NCBI GenBank assembly: GCA_030598645.1
Contig: JAUVPN010000067.1
Location: forward strand, 1-10,143
Direction of reading: 5' to 3'
DNA: 10,143 nucleotides
From: Hyphomicrobium sp.
Lineage (GTDB): Bacteria; Pseudomonadota; Alphaproteobacteria; Rhizobiales; Hyphomicrobiaceae
The notes under the pieces were generated by a model. The model had not been told where the DNA came from and did no database searches. It saw only the letters and a program-made list of their open reading frames with translations. Every line of letters starts with the position of its first letter. The stretch's first letter is position 1. A program made the position numbers and the translations under genes. Shown in pieces: positions 7,427 through 10,143 of the stretch.

Positions 7427-8404
7427 GTGGCAGTCATTCGTTCAGTAATCCGCGGGGTCGGCGCCTATCTCCCCAAGCGCGTCATGACCAATGCCGATAT
7501 GGCGAAGATAGTCGATACCACCGACGAATGGATTGTTGAGCGAACTGGGATCAGCCAACGCCACATCGCGGATGAAGGAGAGCTTACTTCTGACCTCGGC
7601 ATAGCCGCTGCTAAGCAAGCTCTGGTTCGGGCAGGCACCGACCCACTTGATATCGATCTAATCGTCTGCGCTACTGCAACTCCCAACCGTACGTTTCCAG
7701 CTACGGCCGTTGCCATCCAACGCGGCCTCGGTATAACGAAGGGTGCCGCCTTCGATGTTCAGGCTGTCTGCACGGGCTTCGTCTATGCGCTGGCGGTTGC
7801 GGACAACTTTCTAAAAGCAGGACAGTTCAAACACGCTCTTGTCATCGGTGCGGAAACATTCTCGCGCATCCTGGACTGGTCCGACCGCTCAACATGCGTG
7901 CTGTTTGGGGACGGAGCGGGCGCCGTCGTGCTGGAGGCGCAACCCCAGCATGGTACGCGTGACGACCGTGGGATACTCTCCACTCGTATTCGCTCTGACG
8001 GTCGTTTTGAGGACCTCCTTTATGTCGATGGCGGCGCCGGCTCCACCAAGACGACGGGTCATTTGCGCATGAACGGCCGCGAGGTATTTCGCCATGCTGT
8101 TCAGAAGATTTCTGGCATTATCGAAGAGACGCTGGTGGTGAACAACTTTGCCCCCGACGAGATCGACCTTTACGTGCCCCATCAGGCCAATAAGAGGATT
8201 CTTGATGGAATCGCCAAGAAGCTCGGGGTCGACCGAGAGAAAATCGTGGTAACGCTGGGCCGACACGGAAACACTTCAGCCGCCTCCATACCGTTGGCGC
8301 TAAATCACGCATTCGAGGAGCACCGAGTGAAAGAGGGTAGTTTGATTTTGATGGAGGCGATGGGTGGTGGGTTCACTTGGGGGGCGGCATTGGCGCGCTG
8401 GTAA
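7427..8404 (+). CDS. fabH: 3-oxoacyl-ACP synthase III (KAS III)
   Basis: Condenses acetyl-CoA with malonyl-ACP to start type II fatty acid synthesis in the cytosol. It has 325 residues, close to the usual 315-330. The catalytic triad is complete: Cys115 in VQAVCTGF, His252 in VPHQANKR and Asn282 in [10 protein letters not shown]. The '[10 protein letters not shown]' segment near residues 33-42 is typical of the CoA-binding region. It starts with GTG at 7427, giving [14 protein letters not shown] at 7416-7419 is seven bases upstream, and no better start lies nearby. It is co-directional with plsX upstream, and 139 bases separate it from ihfA, which appears to have its own promoter. Confidence 0.97.
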   Translation: MAVIRSVIRGVGAYLPKRVMTNADMAKIVDTTDEWIVERTGISQRHIADEGELTSDLGIAAAKQALVRAGTDPLDIDLIVCATATPNRTFPATAVAIQRGLGITKGAAFDVQAVCTGFVYALAVADNFLKAGQFKHALVIGAETFSRILDWSDRSTCVLFGDGAGAVVLEAQPQHGTRDDRGILSTRIRSDGRFEDLLYVDGGAGSTKTTGHLRMNGREVFRHAVQKISGIIEETLVVNNFAPDEIDLYVPHQANKRILDGIAKKLGVDREKIVVTLGRHGNTSAASIPLALNHAFEEHRVKEGSLILMEAMGGGFTWGAALARW

Positions 8405-8451
8405 GCCATTTCCTGGTGTCTTCCTGTGCGACCTCAAACTTTTTTGTGCAA

Positions 8452-8480
8452 TATCAGGCGGTTGATGCAAGCGCCTGATT
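8452..8480. promoter_or_regulatory. 27-bp dyad with two near-consensus IHF sites upstream of ihfA
   Basis: Bases 8453-8464 and 8468-8479 form an inverted repeat, 11 of 12 pairs matching, around ATG. Each arm reads as an IHF site (consensus WATCAANNNNTTR): TATCAGGCGGTTG on plus (8452-8464) and AATCAGGCGCTTG on minus (8480-8468). Both match eight of nine specified positions, with G in place of the last A of the WATCAA core. A T6 run at 8440-8445 lies six bases before the plus-strand site, much as an A-tract precedes the core in the phage lambda H' site. The dyad touches the -35 box of the proposed ihfA promoter. The alternative is a hairpin at the end of the fabH message, but no T-tract follows it. 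Confidence 0.45.
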
Positions 8481-8507
8481 GACCATCACCTCCGCGGCCA
8501 GTAGCAT
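8479..8507 (+). promoter_or_regulatory. Likely ihfA promoter
   Basis: TTGACC (8479-8484, five of six to consensus) and TAGCAT (8502-8507, four of six) are separated by exactly 17 bases. Transcription would start near 8514, leaving a leader of about 30 bases with GGGAGG before the ihfA ATG. The inverted IHF-like sites end at the -35 box, a position suited to repression or modulation by IHF itself. Confidence 0.48.
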
Positions 8508-8543
8508 GGGTGGAACGATGAGAAAATTGGGAGGCAATAAGCC

Positions 8544-8861
8544 ATGGGAGGCAAAACGTTGACACGTGCCGACCTTGCGGAAGCCGTCGTTCGCAAAGTG
8601 GGATTGCCACGGAATGAAAGTCAGGAATTGGTCGAGCTGGTCCTCAGTGAGATCTCAAGCAGTCTTGCTCGCGGCGAGCAAGTGAAATTGTCATCGTTTG
8701 GGTCTTTCGGAATACGTCAAAAAGGCGAGCGCATTGGGCGCAATCCCAAGACCGGTGAAGAAGTACCAATCACGCCGCGCAGGGTTTTGGTATTCCGGCC
8801 CAGCAACATTATGAAGGATCGCATCAACGAGGGACAAGTCCGGCGCAAGGCGGCGGAATAA
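8544..8861 (+). CDS. ihfA: Integration host factor alpha subunit
   Basis: A DNA-bending protein of the HU/IHF family; it pairs with IhfB (not in this window) and bends DNA sharply at specific sites during transcription, replication and recombination. It has 105 residues. The N-terminus '[17 protein letters not shown]' and helix 2 '[20 protein letters not shown]' are followed by '[20 protein letters not shown]'. The arm '[12 protein letters not shown]' has Pro68 as the intercalating proline, and the tail '[15 protein letters not shown]' follows. IhfA is preferred over HU or IhfB because of the residues around the arm and because ihfA beside a MerR gene after fabH is a common alphaproteobacterial context. 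GGGAGG lies nine bases before the ATG at 8544. A short gap of 46 bases leads to the MerR gene, so the two are probably co-transcribed. Confidence 0.95.
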   Translation: MGGKTLTRADLAEAVVRKVGLPRNESQELVELVLSEISSSLARGEQVKLSSFGSFGIRQKGERIGRNPKTGEEVPITPRRVLVFRPSNIMKDRINEGQVRRKAAE

Positions 8862-8907
8862 TCCCGAGTGACAGCTGTGCTAGAGGGTAAGGACAGCGGG
8901 AGCGGTA

Positions 8908-9435
8908 ATGAGCAAGACAGTGGACGCTTTTCGGACGATCAGCGAGGTTGCGGGGGAGCTGGACGTGCCCAAGCACGTTTTGCGCTTCTGGGAGGGCAAA
9001 TTCCCTCAGGTGAGGCCCATGAAGCGGGGCGGGGGGCGGCGTTACTATCGGCCCGAGGACCTTGAGCTGTTGCGTGGCATTCGTCACCTTTTGCATGCGG
9101 AAGGCTACACGATTAAGGGCGTGCAGAAGATATTACGCGAGCATGGCGTAGACGAAGTTAAAGCTTCGGCAAAGCGCGCGGATCTAGCTCGTCTCGCGGA
9201 GAAGTCGCAATCGAAGCGCGGACGTGGTGCGAACGCACGATCAACGGCGGCAAGTGCTTCGATGTCTGTGCGCAATAGTGCCTCCTTTACATCCGTCCGC
9301 AATATTTGCGGGCAAGCGAATATTGACGCGGCGATTGCCGAGCTTGAGATCTGCCGCAATATTCTCTTGGGGCGAAAGGTTAGCGCCACGGCTCGCCGCA
9401 AGGGTTCAAAGCTGCGTCGCGCTGCACGCTCGTAA
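8908..9435 (+). CDS. MerR-family transcriptional regulator
   Basis: A 175-residue regulator with an N-terminal MerR winged helix-turn-helix at about residues 9-80. The helix-turn-helix is '[20 protein letters not shown]', the wing is '[18 protein letters not shown]', and the helical segment is '[19 protein letters not shown]'. The middle (about 84-130) is basic and low in complexity (lysine, arginine, serine, alanine). A short helix (138-155) and a strongly basic tail follow. There is no metal-binding cysteine pattern of the MerR/CueR kind; Cys134 and Cys149 are isolated, so no ligand can be named. GGGAG at 8898-8902 is five bases before the ATG. Members of this type are typically found right after ihfA in alphaproteobacteria, but their target is not known to me. 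It ends the plus-strand run and is followed by hairpins. Confidence 0.92.
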   Translation: MSKTVDAFRTISEVAGELDVPKHVLRFWEGKFPQVRPMKRGGGRRYYRPEDLELLRGIRHLLHAEGYTIKGVQKILREHGVDEVKASAKRADLARLAEKSQSKRGRGANARSTAASASMSVRNSASFTSVRNICGQANIDAAIAELEICRNILLGRKVSATARRKGSKLRRAARS

Positions 9436-9513
9436 GCAAGTGTCTCGAAGCACATGGTGAAGGCTTCCTTGCGCCGCCGTTATTTTAGGCTGGAGCTATG
9501 GTGTGTCGATCTG

Positions 9514-9534
9514 GAAGCGGGCGCTTCTTCTCTT
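9514..9534 (+). terminator. Probable terminator after the MerR gene
   Basis: GAAGC (9514-9518) and GCTTC (9523-9527) form a five-base-pair stem around GGGC, followed by the pyrimidine-rich TTCTCTT. This lies about 80 bases after the MerR stop. The stem is short, so it is a moderate candidate; the next dyad (9535-9561) may add to it. Confidence 0.45.
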
Positions 9535-9561
9535 AACCTTGGAGCGGTAAACGCCAAGGTT
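9535..9561. repeat. Inverted repeat AACCTTGG/CCAAGGTT
   Basis: A perfect eight-base inverted repeat (9535-9542 and 9554-9561) around an 11-base centre, directly after the first hairpin. A run of only three T follows on the plus strand. It could reinforce termination of the ihfA-merR message or be an operator; nothing decides between them. Confidence 0.4.
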
Positions 9562-10027
9562 TCCAAAGCGTGATCAGGATCTTTCTTCGACGATAGCGGA
9601 CACGCATAGAGCGGACGAGTGGGTGGCTGCTCACGTCGCCTCGCTGATTCTGCTTGAACGTGCTGTCGCGCCAAATTGGCGTGGAACGCCATTTGTACGA
9701 GGTAGGGGCGTCAAGCCTTCCCTCGCCGGTGCCCCTGCCACATTCAGTCTCTCGCATGTGTCCGGCTAGAGGTCTTTGCTAACGCAAATGGGCGCGGCAT
9801 CGGGCGGCTGCTAACACAACTCGGAATCGTGGGAAGTACTGGCGCCCAAGATGTAGGTTTCTGCAAGCGGCTTGACGAAGTGAAGAAAGGGGCACCGGCT
9901 TGCAGAGTGCACGACTTAGATATCGTATTAGGGGTTTTCGCGGCGCCACCGCCCGCAATTTCTAAGTTTCCGTCAAGTATTAGCGGGGTTCACGAGCTGC
10001 TGGGCTAGTATCACAATGGCTTAGACG
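9562..10027. other. Non-coding stretch between the MerR gene and tRNA-Pro
   Basis: No convincing gene was found on either strand. Structural signals are a 13-base palindrome CGCCAAATTGGCG (9669-9681) and an inverted repeat CTGCAAGC/GCTTGCAG (9861-9868 and 9898-9905) around 29 bases. One plus-strand frame is open for 100 codons (9706-10005), but its only seen usual start codon is a GTG at 9829, which gives 59 residues with no ribosome site I can support. Short minus-strand frames here have no recognisable protein features. Confidence 0.5.
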
Positions 10028-10056
10028 TTGACCGTCAGCGCGGCCCAAGGCAAAAG
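10028..10056 (+). promoter_or_regulatory. Weak candidate promoter for tRNA-Pro
   Basis: TTGACC (10028-10033) matches five of six bases of the -35 consensus. Seventeen bases later stands CAAAAG (10051-10056), a poor -10 box. Transcription would start a few bases before the mature tRNA end at 10066, as is normal for a single tRNA gene. The -10 makes this uncertain. Confidence 0.25.
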
Positions 10057-10065
10057 GGGTCAAAT

Positions 10066-10143
10066 CGGAGCGTAGCGCAGCCTGGTTAGCGCACCAGTCT
10101 GGGGGACTGGGGGTCGGGAGTTCAAATCTCCCCGCTCCGACCA
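10066..10143 (+). tRNA. tRNA-Pro, anticodon GGG, CCA encoded
   Basis: A complete cloverleaf can be drawn by eye. The acceptor stem CGGAGCG/CGCTCCG pairs perfectly (10066-10072 with 10133-10139), then discriminator A and an encoded CCA. The D-stem is GCGC/GCGC with a GG-containing loop. The anticodon stem is CCAGT/ACTGG with loop CTGGGGG, so the anticodon is GGG at 10101-10103. A five-base variable region follows, then the T-arm GGGAG-TTCAAAT-CTCCC. It would read the proline codons CCC and CCU. The gene ends exactly at the last base of the window, so what follows cannot be judged. tRNA 3' ends are common integration sites, but nothing here shows an insertion. Confidence 0.97.

Noticed and set aside
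9480..9757. Two minus-strand frames downstream of the MerR gene
   Set aside because: They overlap one another, run through the hairpins at 9514-9561 and have no recognisable features. A short ANLAR match to the DUF937 protein comes from the shared 16-base palindromic word.

Overview
This window reads as core chromosome of an alphaproteobacterium, most likely of the Hyphomicrobiales (Rhizobiales) or a close relative. The evidence is the gene order, recalled rather than searched: bamE (divergent) / cytochrome bc1 chaperone - yceD(DUF177) - plsX - fabH - ihfA - merR - tRNA-Pro, with a membrane pyrophosphatase gene next to bamE, is a familiar alphaproteobacterial arrangement. Base composition is moderately GC-rich and even. 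No insertion sequence, phage gene, integrase or CRISPR array was seen.

Layout. (1) 3-488: the 3' part of a GDYXXLXY-family protein gene whose start lies outside the window. (2) 676-1017: a small, probably exported protein with four cysteines and no known function. (3) 1075-1845, minus strand: a DUF937-type protein of unknown function, convergent with gene 2. (4) 2150-4318: hppA, a membrane H+-translocating pyrophosphatase with the K+-independent signature. (5) 4391-4834, minus strand: bamE, an outer-membrane assembly lipoprotein, convergent with hppA across a hairpin. (6) From 5045, a plus-strand run: bc1 chaperone (UQCC/CBP3 family), yceD (overlapping by ATGA), plsX, fabH, ihfA and a MerR-family regulator. 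(7) 9436-10065: about 630 bases without a convincing gene, carrying several dyads. (8) 10066-10143: tRNA-Pro(GGG), whose CCA ends exactly at the window edge.

The genes work together mainly as envelope and growth housekeeping. PlsX and FabH supply phospholipid and fatty acid precursors, BamE helps build the outer membrane, and YceD belongs to 23S rRNA/large-subunit biogenesis. The chaperone serves respiratory complex III, and HppA couples pyrophosphate from biosynthesis to the proton gradient. IhfA and the MerR protein are DNA-binding proteins at the end of the run.

No obviously new system is visible. The most informative non-coding signal is upstream of ihfA. Two inverted near-consensus IHF sites there form a 27-bp dyad that abuts a plausible promoter, which suggests IHF autoregulation. 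The least explained coding parts are the four-cysteine exported protein, the DUF937 protein and a doubtful 57-codon frame between yceD and plsX.
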